Of a DNA stretch of 51,867 bases, positions 7,997 to 15,569 are shown piece by piece (the stretch's first letter is position 1; the number at the start of each line of letters is the position of its first letter). The position numbers and the translations under genes are program-made. The notes under the pieces are model-generated. The model was not told the DNA's origin, made no database searches, and saw only the letters and a list, made by a program, of their open reading frames with translations. Source of the DNA: a virus; IMG/VR virus record IMGVR_UViG_3300028769_000012, positions 1 to 51,867 of that record; one strand, 5' to 3'.

Positions 7997-8265
7997 TGAA
8001 AGTAATTAAAGTAATTTATAATAATGAGTGTGAATTCATTATGAAAATTGTTGCTGAAGTAACTGAACCTCATATCTTAGAGGAATATAACATCAGTTAT
8101 CGTCAAGATAGAAAAAAAGCTCGTGAAATAATGGAAAGACACGGAACAAAAAAACTTCCGTTAATAGTATTGGAGGATGAGAATCTTGAAGAATACACTG
8201 CTATTTGGAGTGAACAAAACCCAGATTGGAAAGTAGAATTAATTAAGAAAATGAGTGATGAGTAA
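7996..8265 (+). CDS. glutaredoxin/thioredoxin-fold-like protein lacking the CxxC
   Basis: An 89-residue protein. Residues 14-70 look like a thioredoxin-like fold: strand (EFIMKIVAEV), helix with KAREIMERHG, then KKLPLIVLEDENLEEY, where LP would be the cis-proline loop. The usual active-site Cys pair is missing, so it is unlikely to be a redox enzyme, and it may be a structural derivative of glutaredoxin. It begins in a TAATG junction. A small gene starts in its last codons at 8258. The assignment is tentative. Confidence 0.5.
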   Translation: MKVIKVIYNNECEFIMKIVAEVTEPHILEEYNISYRQDRKKAREIMERHGTKKLPLIVLEDENLEEYTAIWSEQNPDWKVELIKKMSDE

Positions 8266-8428
8266 ATATAGAATATATGTAGACAATAATAATTTAGATA
8301 AAACGATTGAAATAGAAGCACATGATGTATATGCACATTATCAAGCAGGTATAAACTTACTTAGAGATAAGAATAATAATACAATTGCATCTATTCCACT
8401 AGGTTTAATTATTACTAAAATTGACTAA
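8258..8428 (+). CDS. hypothetical small protein, 56 aa
   Basis: A 56-residue frame from ATG at 8258 (MSKYRIYVDNNNLDKTIEIE) to TAA, directly abutting the dUTPase start. Beta-rich with a central helix. It fills the gap between the redox-like gene and dUTPase, overlapping the former by 8 bases, as expected for operon genes here. Not recognised. Confidence 0.6.
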   Translation: MSKYRIYVDNNNLDKTIEIEAHDVYAHYQAGINLLRDKNNNTIASIPLGLIITKID

Positions 8429-8914
8429 ATGAAAGTAAACGTAATAAATAAAAGTACAAATAAACTTCCTGAATATGCTAAACCAGGTGATGCTGGTATG
8501 GATTTAAGAGCTGATTTCTCACGAGGAATTAGTGATGAATATATGTATGGTGCTGTTTATGATGAAGTAAGAGAAGTTGTATTAGTATACCCAGGTGGTA
8601 GATACTTAGTTCCTACTGGTCTATTTACTTCATTTCCACCAGGATATGAATTTCAAGTTAGACCTAGAAGTGGATTAGCTCTTAAAGAAGGTATAACTGT
8701 TCTAAATACTCCAGGAACAATAGATGCAGGTTATCGTAACGAATGGGGAGTAATCCTTATGAATTTAGGTGATGATGTATTTGAAATTCAACATGGTGAT
8801 AGAATTGCACAAGGTGTACTTGGGAAAGTATGTTTGTGTGAATGGAATGAAGTTGAAACATTGGATGAATCAGATAGAGGAAAAACAGGATTTGGAGCAA
8901 GTGGGGTAAAATAA
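8429..8914 (+). CDS. dut: dUTP diphosphatase (dUTPase)
   Basis: A 161-residue trimeric-type dUTPase. It hydrolyses dUTP to dUMP and diphosphate, keeping uracil out of phage DNA and feeding ThyX, which is encoded downstream. All family motifs are present in order: PGDAGMDLRA, RPRSGLALKEG, GTIDAGYRNEWGV (with the catalytic Asp and Tyr), GDRIAQ, and the C-terminal arm RGKTGFGASG. A 25-residue insertion between motifs 1 and 2 (about residues 32-55) is a little longer than usual. It starts directly after the preceding stop and its stop overlaps the next ATG by one base. Confidence 0.95.
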   Translation: MKVNVINKSTNKLPEYAKPGDAGMDLRADFSRGISDEYMYGAVYDEVREVVLVYPGGRYLVPTGLFTSFPPGYEFQVRPRSGLALKEGITVLNTPGTIDAGYRNEWGVILMNLGDDVFEIQHGDRIAQGVLGKVCLCEWNEVETLDESDRGKTGFGASGVK

Positions 8915-9192
8915 TGAGTAAACTACAAACAATGAAAATTTTGGATGTCCAATGGGGTACTCCAAAAATGCCTGATGATGTTAGGAGATTCTTTTTTGAT
9001 TATTATGACAATATTGGTAATGATGTATGGGTTGATTATACCGTTGGAGATTCATCAGAATATGAATATAAAGAAGATGAAGATGGAAATGAAATCTGTG
9101 ATATTAGCGAACTTAGTATTTTAGATAACTGGTTATGCTCTGAATGTGAGTTAGAACTAGGAGAAGAACTATTATTAAAACATTGGTGGTAA
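8914..9192 (+). CDS. hypothetical acidic protein, 92 aa
   Basis: Not recognised. An acidic 92-residue protein rich in Asp, Glu, Tyr and Trp, with two cysteines close together (LCSEC) near the C-terminus. Coupled to dUTPase and to the next small gene through TAATG junctions. No membrane segment. Confidence 0.58.
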   Translation: MSKLQTMKILDVQWGTPKMPDDVRRFFFDYYDNIGNDVWVDYTVGDSSEYEYKEDEDGNEICDISELSILDNWLCSECELELGEELLLKHWW

Positions 9193-9359
9193 TGAAAATT
9201 AGAGTAACATACGATCAAATATTTTATACAGAAGAACTAGGAATTATCAGTGATGATATGGAAGTTATTCAAGAAGCTATTAGAGATAGACTTTTTGAAG
9301 ATGCAGATGAAGTAGTTTCGTTTTTACAATTGGAAAAATTAGAAGATGATAGTAAGTAA
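9192..9359 (+). CDS. hypothetical small protein, 55 aa
   Basis: A 55-codon frame starting in the TAATG at 9192 and ending in TAA inside the beginning of the ligase gene (14-base overlap). Sequence begins MKIRVTYDQIFYTEEL; acidic, strand-helix pattern. Accepted because it exactly fills the interval between two real genes with coupling at both ends. Not recognised. Confidence 0.58.
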   Translation: MKIRVTYDQIFYTEELGIISDDMEVIQEAIRDRLFEDADEVVSFLQLEKLEDDSK

Positions 9360-10542
9360 AATACATTTAGTAACAAGAAATGCAAGGGATAAAGTTCAAG
9401 TTGTAGTTGCTGAATTAGAACAAAATGGTAATAGCTTTACTATTAAAAGGTCAACCGGACAATATCAAGGTAAAATGACAGAACAACCAGAAGTTACTAT
9501 TGAAAGAGGTAAAGCTAAGAGGTCTGTTATTGAACAAGCTAATTTAGAGTTTAACAGTAAAATCAATAAATATCTTGATAAAGGATATAAACGATTAGAC
9601 AGTTTAACAACTAAAAAGTTTGAGGAATTATCTGAGTCCGAAATCAATGATATTGTTCCAACACTTCGTTCTGATACTAATGGTAATCTTAAACCAATGC
9701 TTGCTAAAAAATCAGAAGACTGTCAAAATTCTGTGTTTAATAAACCACTTTATTGTTCAAGAAAACTTGATGGAGTAAGGTGTATGATTAAAATCAAATG
9801 GGATGAAGAACTTCAAAAAGTAGTTACAGTTTCAAGAGGTGGTAAAGACTATGATATAGCTGCTAGTAAAATTATGGCTCAACTTGAATCATTTTTAAAA
9901 GAACATCCAACTTATGTATTTGATGGTGAATTATATCATCATGGAACACATTTACAAACTATATCAGGTGTTGCTCGACTTAAAACTTGGGAAGATCGTT
10001 GTGATATGTTAGAATTTTGGATTTATGATTTAGCTATTCCTGATATGATATTTACGGATAGACTTTCAATTTTAGAAGAATTTGCATTTGAATGTGAAAA
10101 ACCTGAATTTGATAAAATTAAAGTAATTGAACATGTTTTAAGTTCTAGTTGGGATGATATTCAACGATTACATGATCGTTGGGTACTTGAAGGATTTGAA
10201 GGATTAGTTGCGCGTAAGCCTGATAAAATGTATGAATTTGGTAAACGTGGTTCAACTATGATTAAAGTTAAACAATATAAAGATGATGAATTTTTAATTG
10301 TTGATTATCAAGATGGATTGAGACCAGAAGACTTCTGTTTTATTTGTGAAACTAAAGATGGTAAACCGTTTGCTGCGAAGCCAATTGGTGATAGAGAGTT
10401 GAAAGCTTGGTATTTAGAAAATATTAATGATATTATTGGACATAAAGGTAAAGTTAAATACTTTAACTATTCTATTGATGGAATTCCTATCCAAACTATA
10501 TTTCAAGCTGTTAGATATGATGAGGATATTGATAAAAAATAA
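9346..10542 (+). CDS. ATP-dependent DNA ligase with WGR-like N-terminal domain
   Basis: A 398-residue ligase that seals DNA nicks during phage replication. Residues 1-95 form a WGR-like domain (RSTGQYQGK, then a helix and LDKGYKRL), a common N-terminal fusion in phage ligases. The catalytic motif is RKLDGVR with Lys140 as the AMP-accepting residue. Further nucleotidyltransferase motifs are VFDGELY, EGLVARKP and IKVKQYKDDE, after which an OB-like segment follows. The C-terminal region is short. The start was chosen at the ATG overlapping the preceding small gene; the WGR region begins right there. It ends 3 bases before the thioredoxin gene. Confidence 0.92.
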   Translation: MIVSKIHLVTRNARDKVQVVVAELEQNGNSFTIKRSTGQYQGKMTEQPEVTIERGKAKRSVIEQANLEFNSKINKYLDKGYKRLDSLTTKKFEELSESEINDIVPTLRSDTNGNLKPMLAKKSEDCQNSVFNKPLYCSRKLDGVRCMIKIKWDEELQKVVTVSRGGKDYDIAASKIMAQLESFLKEHPTYVFDGELYHHGTHLQTISGVARLKTWEDRCDMLEFWIYDLAIPDMIFTDRLSILEEFAFECEKPEFDKIKVIEHVLSSSWDDIQRLHDRWVLEGFEGLVARKPDKMYEFGKRGSTMIKVKQYKDDEFLIVDYQDGLRPEDFCFICETKDGKPFAAKPIGDRELKAWYLENINDIIGHKGKVKYFNYSIDGIPIQTIFQAVRYDEDIDKK

Positions 10543-10545
10543 ACG

Positions 10546-10800
10546 ATGCGAAAACTAATTAAATTCGGAGCCGATTGGTGTGTTCCATGTAAAACTGTCG
10601 ATAAAATTCTTATCGAATTGAGAAAAGAAACTGATATTGTTATTGAACACATCGACATTGATGAAGACGATAATAATCTAGTAGGATATTACAATGTACG
10701 TAATATTCCAACAATCATCTATTTTGTAGATGATCAACAAGTGGGTAAAACTGTAGGTTCAGTATCTAAAGAAAAGATACTAGAATCTTTTAATGTTTAA
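10546..10800 (+). CDS. thioredoxin, 84 aa
   Basis: A short phage thioredoxin. The redox site is DWCVPC (Cys12, Cys15), followed by a helix, and the cis-proline loop reads NIPTIIYF. At 84 residues it lacks the first strand and helix of host thioredoxins, as phage versions often do. It may reduce ribonucleotide reductase or supply reducing power for nucleotide synthesis, which fits neighbours such as dUTPase and ThyX. Internal TCGATAA/TTATCGA can form a small hairpin. Confidence 0.88.
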   Translation: MRKLIKFGADWCVPCKTVDKILIELRKETDIVIEHIDIDEDDNNLVGYYNVRNIPTIIYFVDDQQVGKTVGSVSKEKILESFNV

Positions 10801-10811
10801 AAAATAAAATT

Positions 10812-11048
10812 ATGTATGCATTATATAAAGTAGAAGTGTGGATTAAAGCTGATTTAGAATCAAGAACTCCATTAGCTGAAATACTGCAACAAGCTGAAAA
10901 TATTCCATCTGGTCAAGTTAACTTTATCGAAGATGAAAATTACAAAACAGCAACAGAGAAATTCATCACCCCAGTAGAGGGTGGTGAAGCTACTCTAAAA
11001 ATATTCTCTGATAAAGGAGAAGAGTTATACACAAATGAAAAACGATAA
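10812..11048 (+). CDS. hypothetical protein, 78 aa
   Basis: Unrecognised 78-residue protein with an alpha/beta pattern (MYALYKVEVWIKADLE, then a helix, then FIEDENYKTATEKF). It follows thioredoxin by 11 bases and overlaps the next gene by 14. An imperfect 10-bp hairpin lies in its second half near 10961-10987. Confidence 0.55.
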   Translation: MYALYKVEVWIKADLESRTPLAEILQQAENIPSGQVNFIEDENYKTATEKFITPVEGGEATLKIFSDKGEELYTNEKR

Positions 11049-11316
11049 AAGTAATTTAAAAAATAAAATATTATCCGATTTTAAAAAATTTATAAAAAAT
11101 TCATCTTTTCATAAAATGAATTTTAATAATAAAATGGTTAATAAGAAAGTATCTGAATATATATATTTATATTTTAGTGATATAATTATAAAAAATGATT
11201 ATGTATTAATTTGGAGTGATAATACATCACTACTTTCTGCAAAATCATTAGGAATTAAAGGATATTCGAATAAATATAAAAATTTTACTTATAGAGTAAT
11301 AAATAAAATCAATTAA
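11035..11316 (+). CDS. hypothetical Lys/Asn-rich protein, 93 aa
   Basis: A basic, Lys/Asn/Ile-rich protein of 93 residues (MKNDKSNLKNKILSDFKKF). Its composition and very high AT content differ from the acidic proteins around it, suggesting it was acquired separately. A tyrosine-rich middle (EYIYLYFSDIII) is followed by GYSNKYKNFTY. It may bind nucleic acid by charge. No family is recognised. Confidence 0.5.
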   Translation: MKNDKSNLKNKILSDFKKFIKNSSFHKMNFNNKMVNKKVSEYIYLYFSDIIIKNDYVLIWSDNTSLLSAKSLGIKGYSNKYKNFTYRVINKIN

Positions 11317-11317
11317 A

Positions 11318-11464
11318 ATGGCTACAACAGTAAAACAATGTAACTGCACAGGACCTGCTGCAGAATTTCAAGACAAAACTTATGGTAAAGGAATGCGTTT
11401 GCATAACGAAAAACTTGTAGGTAAAGGTGCTAAATGCACTGTGTGTGGAACAATTAAAAAATAG
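11318..11464 (+). CDS. small four-cysteine zinc-binding protein, 48 aa
   Basis: ATG at 11318 opens a 48-codon frame ending in TAG. The protein has CNC near the N-terminus (KQCNCTG) and CTVC at the C-terminus (AKCTVCGTIKK), a four-cysteine zinc-ribbon-like arrangement. The intervening region is basic and glycine-rich. It is separated from the upstream gene by 1 base and from the downstream gene by 2 bases. Small zinc-binding proteins of this type are frequent in Bacteroidota phages; the function is unknown. Confidence 0.65.
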   Translation: MATTVKQCNCTGPAAEFQDKTYGKGMRLHNEKLVGKGAKCTVCGTIKK

Positions 11465-11466
11465 TA

Positions 11467-12123
11467 ATGATAGTTGATAATTTTGAACAAATTAAACAAC
11501 TTTTAACTTTCAAATCTGAGGATGAGTTTTATCATCTTCAGATTCTGAAAAGAAAGAAAGATTGTCCAGAGCATGAACGAGCTCGTAATAACAATGCTCG
11601 TTGTGTTAAGACCTACTATATAAAAAATATTGAGTATTTAGAGTCGAAGAAATCCGAAATTATTGGATTGTGTGAAATGTTTAATGCTCGTGCATACATA
11701 AATCTTAATACCAAAAGCTTTGAGAAAGCGGCTTTACAATTAACTAAAGAAACAGTTAATCGAATTATATTCAAACAATATGAGCATGTATATCGTGCTT
11801 ATGAAACTGTAGTAGGTGCTAAAGAATCTAATGTTGGTGATAAACGATGGATTATTGATGTTGATGAAAAAAATATGGAACTTGTATCTAAAACAATTTA
11901 TGAAATTACTAAATGTCAATCTAATCGACCTAAAATAGGTGAAAGTACAAGTGGAATTCCAGTATATCAAAATACAATTGCTTTAATTCCAACTGTAAAT
12001 GGATATCATATTATAACACACCCGTTTAATCTTAAACAGATTGAACCTTTTAAAGCGTTACATCCTTTTGATATTCAAAAGAATAATCCAACGCTTTTAT
12101 ATTTTAATAAAAAAGAAGAATAA
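11467..12123 (+). CDS. hypothetical protein, possible archaeo-eukaryotic-primase-like fold
   Basis: A 218-residue protein. The first half is helical and basic (LQILKRKKDCPEHERARNN). The second half has a hydrophobic strand ending in DxD (RWIIDVDEK) and, further on, a strand with NGYHIITHPF, then PTLLYF. The hhhDhD and later x-H-h strand recall motifs I and II of archaeo-eukaryotic primases, so it might be a small PrimPol-like protein; this is a guess from motif shape. Its place between replication genes would fit. Its stop overlaps the next ATG by one base. Confidence 0.5.
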   Translation: MIVDNFEQIKQLLTFKSEDEFYHLQILKRKKDCPEHERARNNNARCVKTYYIKNIEYLESKKSEIIGLCEMFNARAYINLNTKSFEKAALQLTKETVNRIIFKQYEHVYRAYETVVGAKESNVGDKRWIIDVDEKNMELVSKTIYEITKCQSNRPKIGESTSGIPVYQNTIALIPTVNGYHIITHPFNLKQIEPFKALHPFDIQKNNPTLLYFNKKEE

Positions 12124-12839
12124 TGAAAAAAATAATAATTGGAGATATCCATGGAAGAACTAACTGGAAACAGATAGTTGAGAAAGAAAAGGATGCTGAT
12201 GAGTTTATCTTCATGGGAGATTATTTTGATCCTTATGATTGGACTATATCACTTGTTGATATGGTTCGTAATTTTAACGATATTCTTGAATTTAAAATAG
12301 CCAATCCAACTAAAGTAATAATGCTTATAGGAAATCATGATTTAGCTGCATTTGAAAGTTTTGCTAATAAATGTAGATATGTTGATGGAACTTATGAAAA
12401 TATGGCTCCAGTTCTTTATAATGCAATTAAGACAGGAGTTATTAAATTATGTCACTTTATTGATGATAATATAGTATGTTCTCATGCAGGATTTACTAAA
12501 ACTTGGCTAGATGAATCTGAACTTTCTTTTGATGAAGATGGTTTAAATGAGGATTTTAGAAAACATGTTGAAGATAAAACGTGTCTTGATAAATATGATT
12601 TTATTTGTAAAGAATTTTGTCAAGACGGTTCTGGTGATGATTTATGGCAGGGACCTTTATGGGTTCGTCCTGTAAGTTTATTACAAGATATGATTGATGG
12701 TTATATCCAAGTAGTAGGACACACTAGAATTAGAAAGAATTCACCACAAGAAGTTGAAAATCTGTTATTAGCAGATTGTTTAGAACACGATGAATATTAC
12801 AGTTATGAAAATAATAAATTTAAATACAATAAGATATGA
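12123..12839 (+). CDS. Ser/Thr phosphatase-type metallophosphoesterase; the only early gene ending in TGA
   Basis: A 238-residue calcineurin-like phosphoesterase with all motifs: GDIHG (residues 7-11), GDYFD (32-36), GNHD (70-73), CSHAG, and VVGHT near the C-terminus. This order is that of the PPP-like phage phosphatases related to lambda phosphatase, which act on phosphoproteins or nucleotides. It ends AAG-ATA-TGA, with the ATG of the next gene inside the stop (ATGA). Reading TGA as Trp would add only Trp-Lys-Lys before an in-frame TAG at 12846, so the protein is hardly changed under either code. Confidence 0.88.
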   Translation: MKKIIIGDIHGRTNWKQIVEKEKDADEFIFMGDYFDPYDWTISLVDMVRNFNDILEFKIANPTKVIMLIGNHDLAAFESFANKCRYVDGTYENMAPVLYNAIKTGVIKLCHFIDDNIVCSHAGFTKTWLDESELSFDEDGLNEDFRKHVEDKTCLDKYDFICKEFCQDGSGDDLWQGPLWVRPVSLLQDMIDGYIQVVGHTRIRKNSPQEVENLLLADCLEHDEYYSYENNKFKYNKI

Positions 12840-13162
12840 AAGAAATAGTAGATAATTATTTAGCACTTAAAAGTGCAGCAACTAAGCATATGATGAAATA
12901 TGTTATGGATAAAAGTATTCCATTAAGTGAAAGGTGGTATGAATTCGTAAGATCTGGTTTAGGTGAAGATGATTACTACTACTTTGATTCACATTTTGTG
13001 GATGTATCCGTTTATTATAACGATGCTGATAAATACAGCGTTAGCAGTGTTGAAGATTTAGTTACAAGATTAGCTAATCAAGGTATTGATGAAACTATCA
13101 TAGATAATGTAAAAGAAGAAATGCTAAATGCATTTAAAAAATCATATACATACAATTGGTAA
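12836..13162 (+). CDS. hypothetical protein, 108 aa
   Basis: Unrecognised 108-residue protein, helical, with aromatic and acidic patches (GEDDYYYFDSHFVD). Starts in the ATGA overlap with the phosphatase gene and shares a one-base TAATG overlap with the next gene, so it is translationally coupled on both sides. Confidence 0.58.
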   Translation: MKEIVDNYLALKSAATKHMMKYVMDKSIPLSERWYEFVRSGLGEDDYYYFDSHFVDVSVYYNDADKYSVSSVEDLVTRLANQGIDETIIDNVKEEMLNAFKKSYTYNW

Positions 13163-13413
13163 TGCAAGAACAAGAACAAGAATTTGCAGAGAACTTAGAC
13201 GATAAGTTCTCTGAAGAATTAATCCAGGCGAAAGAAGATCAAATGTTATTTAACGAGATCATGCAATCCGGATTATTATACTCTAGAGCTGGAAGAGATG
13301 CACTAGGTGTAAGACTACAACCTCAAAGACGTGAGTCCTCAAAGGTTCGTAGAAATGAGAAATGTCCATGTAATAGTGGATTGAAGTACAAAAAATGTTG
13401 CGGCTTAAATTAG
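13162..13413 (+). CDS. SEC-C motif protein, 83 aa
   Basis: The C-terminal 20 residues are a SEC-C zinc-binding motif (RRNEKCPCNSGLKYKKCC), the same element found at the end of SecA and in many small proteins, where it binds zinc and mediates protein contacts. The first 60 residues are acidic and helical with a Gln/Glu-rich start. I chose the ATG at 13162 in the TAATG junction rather than the upstream TTG at 13156. An 11-bp perfect inverted repeat lies just after the start codon. Partner and function are unknown. Ends in TAG. Confidence 0.75.
   Translation: MQEQEQEFAENLDDKFSEELIQAKEDQMLFNEIMQSGLLYSRAGRDALGVRLQPQRRESSKVRRNEKCPCNSGLKYKKCCGLN
13187..13213 (+). other. 11-bp perfect hairpin at the start of the SEC-C gene
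   Basis: CAGAGAACTTA (13187-13197) pairs perfectly with TAAGTTCTCTG (13203-13213) around a 5-base loop, 26-52 bases after the start codon. No T-run follows, so it is not a terminator. It may influence translation or mRNA decay. Confidence 0.5.
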
Positions 13414-13419
13414 AATATT

Positions 13420-13929
13420 ATGGCAAATTTATGCAGTAACATAATTAACGTAACATATTTTGATGAAACTGAGGAATTAAAATTAAAGACATCAAGATTA
13501 TTACACGAAGAATTACAAGAAAATTTTAGTAGTTTATATCCAGAATACTGTAATGCAGAAGATTGTGAAGATGAATACGAAATTGAATGTTATTTTGAAG
13601 TTGGTAGTAAATGGGTAGCTCCTTTACAATTCTTTCATCATTTATGTAACAAATATAATGTAGACATTATAGGAGTTGCATACGAATTTGGTGGAGGTTA
13701 TGTAGAATCATTTGAATTACATAATCAATTAGTAGAAGTAGAAGAACATGGTCAACATGTAATAACTTTTGTAGACGTTGATGAAGATGCAGAGATTGAA
13801 ACTATTGAAGTTTTACCTAATGCTCAAGATGATGAGATTTTAGACAAAGAATGTCCTAAAATTATAGAAGATGATGATTTTGAATTAAATTGTAAAACAA
13901 TTTTAGGTGATGGTGAAACATACTATTAA
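13420..13929 (+). CDS. Api92/YubB-like ferredoxin-fold protein, acidic C-terminus
   Basis: A 169-residue protein beginning MANLCSNIINVTYFDE. A later segment, KWVAPLQFFHHLCNKYNVDI, is followed by YEFGGGYVES. This pattern (MANxCSN, a W-x-x-P strand, and a glycine-rich YE-GG segment) resembles the Api92/YubB ferredoxin-like family (DUF1281) common in phages and plasmids, whose role is unclear. The last 60 residues are a strongly acidic tail absent from that family. It overlaps the ThyX gene by 20 bases. Confidence 0.5.
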   Translation: MANLCSNIINVTYFDETEELKLKTSRLLHEELQENFSSLYPEYCNAEDCEDEYEIECYFEVGSKWVAPLQFFHHLCNKYNVDIIGVAYEFGGGYVESFELHNQLVEVEEHGQHVITFVDVDEDAEIETIEVLPNAQDDEILDKECPKIIEDDDFELNCKTILGDGETYY

Positions 13930-15040
13930 TGCAAAGATAGTAGCTGATTCTATTAACTCACAAGGCAATAGAATCACTACTTTCGTGTTAACTTACCCGA
14001 GAATTATTCATGCTGAGATGATGACTCACAGAGTATTCTCAAGGAATGCAGCTTCTAGTAGAGCTATTCCTTTTAATAAAATGGTTAAATCTGTAGAAGA
14101 TGATCCATTTATTCCAATTGCTTGGCAAAAGGATCATAAAGGAATGCAGGGAACTAAATATATTGTTGATCCTATTGAAATTAAAAATTGTATTAAACAA
14201 TGGTTATTTGCAAGAGATGAAGCAGTAAATCATAGTGAAAATTTACATGGAGATTATTACATATATGATGGAACAGATATACCTCTTCAAATGGGAGTAA
14301 CTAAACAACTTTGTAATCGTTTACTTGAACCTTATCAATGGTATACTTGTTTAGTAACTACTACTGAACTTGAAAACTTTTATAAGTTAAGATGTCCTCA
14401 GTATTATAATATTACTACAGGAACATATTTTAAATCTAGAAAAGATTGGATTAAATTTTATTTAGAAAATGGTGGAGTTAATACTAATTTAAGTATATAT
14501 AATACAGAATATTGGCAATCTATTAATTATTCACAAGCAGAAATACATATCCAAGCATTAGCTGAAGCTATGTGGGATGTCCAGAACGAATCTAAGCCTA
14601 GTTTATTGGAAGCAGGTGAATGGCATATTCCTTTTGGTGATAAAATATTTTCAGAAGATAAAATTGAAGATTTTCTTAGAACTCAAGATGTTCAATGGGT
14701 TACAGCAGAAGGTCATGATGCAGAATTAGAAAAAATTGCATTAAAAATAGCAACTGCTCGTGCAGCTCGTCTATCTTATATGACATTTGATGGAGAAATT
14801 GATTATAACAAAGATATTCAACTTCATGATATGTTACTTAATAGTAAACATATGTCACCATTTGAACATTGTGCTCGTGTAATGACTGAGGAAGAATATC
14901 ATTTATTTATTAGAGGTAAAACTAAAGAAGATGAATCCGATAATCCTAAATCAATCTATGGTTGGTGTAATAATTTTAAAGGATTTATTCAATATCGTTA
15001 TTTATTAGAACATGGAACAGGAACAAGCGAAACGTTATAA
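13910..15040 (+). CDS. thyX: FAD-dependent thymidylate synthase, permuted phage type
   Basis: A 376-residue ThyX, converting dUMP to dTMP with FAD and methylene-tetrahydrofolate. The ThyX signature is THRVFSRNAASSRA (residues 39-52). A second block, NRLLEPYQWYTCLVTTTE...FYKLR, followed by AEIHIQALAEAM, matches the usual C-terminal half. The block normally found at the N-terminus (ARAARLSY, a helix, then SPFEH) lies instead near the C-terminus, with SPFEH at 316-320. I recall this order from other phage ThyX proteins, but it makes the protein longer than the roughly 220-260 residues of bacterial ThyX. I prefer ATG 13910 to the GTG at 13907. dUMP would come from the upstream dUTPase. Confidence 0.82.
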   Translation: MVKHTINAKIVADSINSQGNRITTFVLTYPRIIHAEMMTHRVFSRNAASSRAIPFNKMVKSVEDDPFIPIAWQKDHKGMQGTKYIVDPIEIKNCIKQWLFARDEAVNHSENLHGDYYIYDGTDIPLQMGVTKQLCNRLLEPYQWYTCLVTTTELENFYKLRCPQYYNITTGTYFKSRKDWIKFYLENGGVNTNLSIYNTEYWQSINYSQAEIHIQALAEAMWDVQNESKPSLLEAGEWHIPFGDKIFSEDKIEDFLRTQDVQWVTAEGHDAELEKIALKIATARAARLSYMTFDGEIDYNKDIQLHDMLLNSKHMSPFEHCARVMTEEEYHLFIRGKTKEDESDNPKSIYGWCNNFKGFIQYRYLLEHGTGTSETL

Positions 15041-15317
15041 TGAAGGAAAACCTCAATGGTCATTAGTTCATTATAAAAGTTTAGAACCAATGGTTAGAGT
15101 TTTAGAATTTGGATGTGAAAAATATGATAGGGATAACTGGAAAAAAGGTATGCCTACTAATAAAATTTTAGAATCTATGCAACGACACTTAGCTGCTTTG
15201 ATGGATGGTGAACAATTTGATTCTGAGACAGGAATATCTCATATGGGTCACATTCAATGTAACGCAATGTTTTATAATTATCATACAAAGAATGGCGAAA
15301 TCGAAAGCAAAATTTAA
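15012..15317 (+). CDS. dATP/dGTP diphosphohydrolase-like protein (DUF5664)
   Basis: A 101-residue protein with the DUF5664 features: RYNEGKPQWSLVHY at the start, then FGCEKYDRDNWKKGMP, then SMQRHLAALMDGEQFD and GISHMGHIQCNAMF. The family belongs to the all-alpha NTP pyrophosphohydrolase (MazG-like) superfamily, and members act on dATP/dGTP; the His/Asp/Glu residues in the helices would bind metal. It overlaps thyX by 29 bases and fits a nucleotide-pool function. No PurZ-type gene is visible in the window, so I do not infer base modification. Confidence 0.72.
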   Translation: MEQEQAKRYNEGKPQWSLVHYKSLEPMVRVLEFGCEKYDRDNWKKGMPTNKILESMQRHLAALMDGEQFDSETGISHMGHIQCNAMFYNYHTKNGEIESKI

Positions 15318-15486
15318 ATTAAATGGTGGGAATCCTGTATTATTGTGCTCTAAATGTAGTACGATTATAAAGTATTCTCATCATTTTACAGAAGATGAAA
15401 CTAAAGCTGCAAGTGGGGAAATTAAAATACCTGCGCAGTTTTGTGATAAATGTGAGGAGAAAATGAAAATCTATGGAGATGAATAG
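15292..15486 (+). CDS. small zinc-finger protein, 64 aa
   Basis: The best start is the ATG at 15292 (MAKSKAKFKLNGG), which overlaps the previous gene by 26 bases. Two CxxC pairs (LLCSKCS and QFCDKCEEK) flank a His-containing segment, a zinc-ribbon arrangement. The N-terminus is basic. It is the last gene of the early operon, followed by a strong terminator, and ends in TAG. A DNA-binding or transcription-related role is possible. Confidence 0.65.
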   Translation: MAKSKAKFKLNGGNPVLLCSKCSTIIKYSHHFTEDETKAASGEIKIPAQFCDKCEEKMKIYGDE

Positions 15487-15508
15487 TGTTGTTGAAAAGT
15501 AAATTATT

Positions 15509-15556
15509 AAATAGGGGAACTCATGGCGAAAGCTGTGGGTTCCCCTATTTTTTTTT
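15509..15556 (+). terminator. strong intrinsic terminator ending the early operon
   Basis: A 19-bp stem: AAATAGGGGAAC (15509-15520) with GTTCCCCTATTT (15539-15550), one T-G pair, then CATGGC with GCTGTG, closed by a GAAA tetraloop (15528-15531), followed by a T-run to 15556. It is the most stable terminator I see in the window and isolates the lysin gene from the early operon. Confidence 0.93.
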
Positions 15557-15569
15557 AATTTATGATATT

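Noticed and set aside
15205-15291. Upstream extension of the small zinc-finger gene at 15292
   Set aside because: The extra 29 codons lie entirely inside the upstream gene in another frame, and give a hydrophobic sequence unlike the family-type start at the internal ATG.
15012-15317. Evidence for a 2-aminoadenine (Z) genome from the DUF5664 gene
   Set aside because: No PurZ-like gene is present in the window and the family also occurs in phages with normal adenine.
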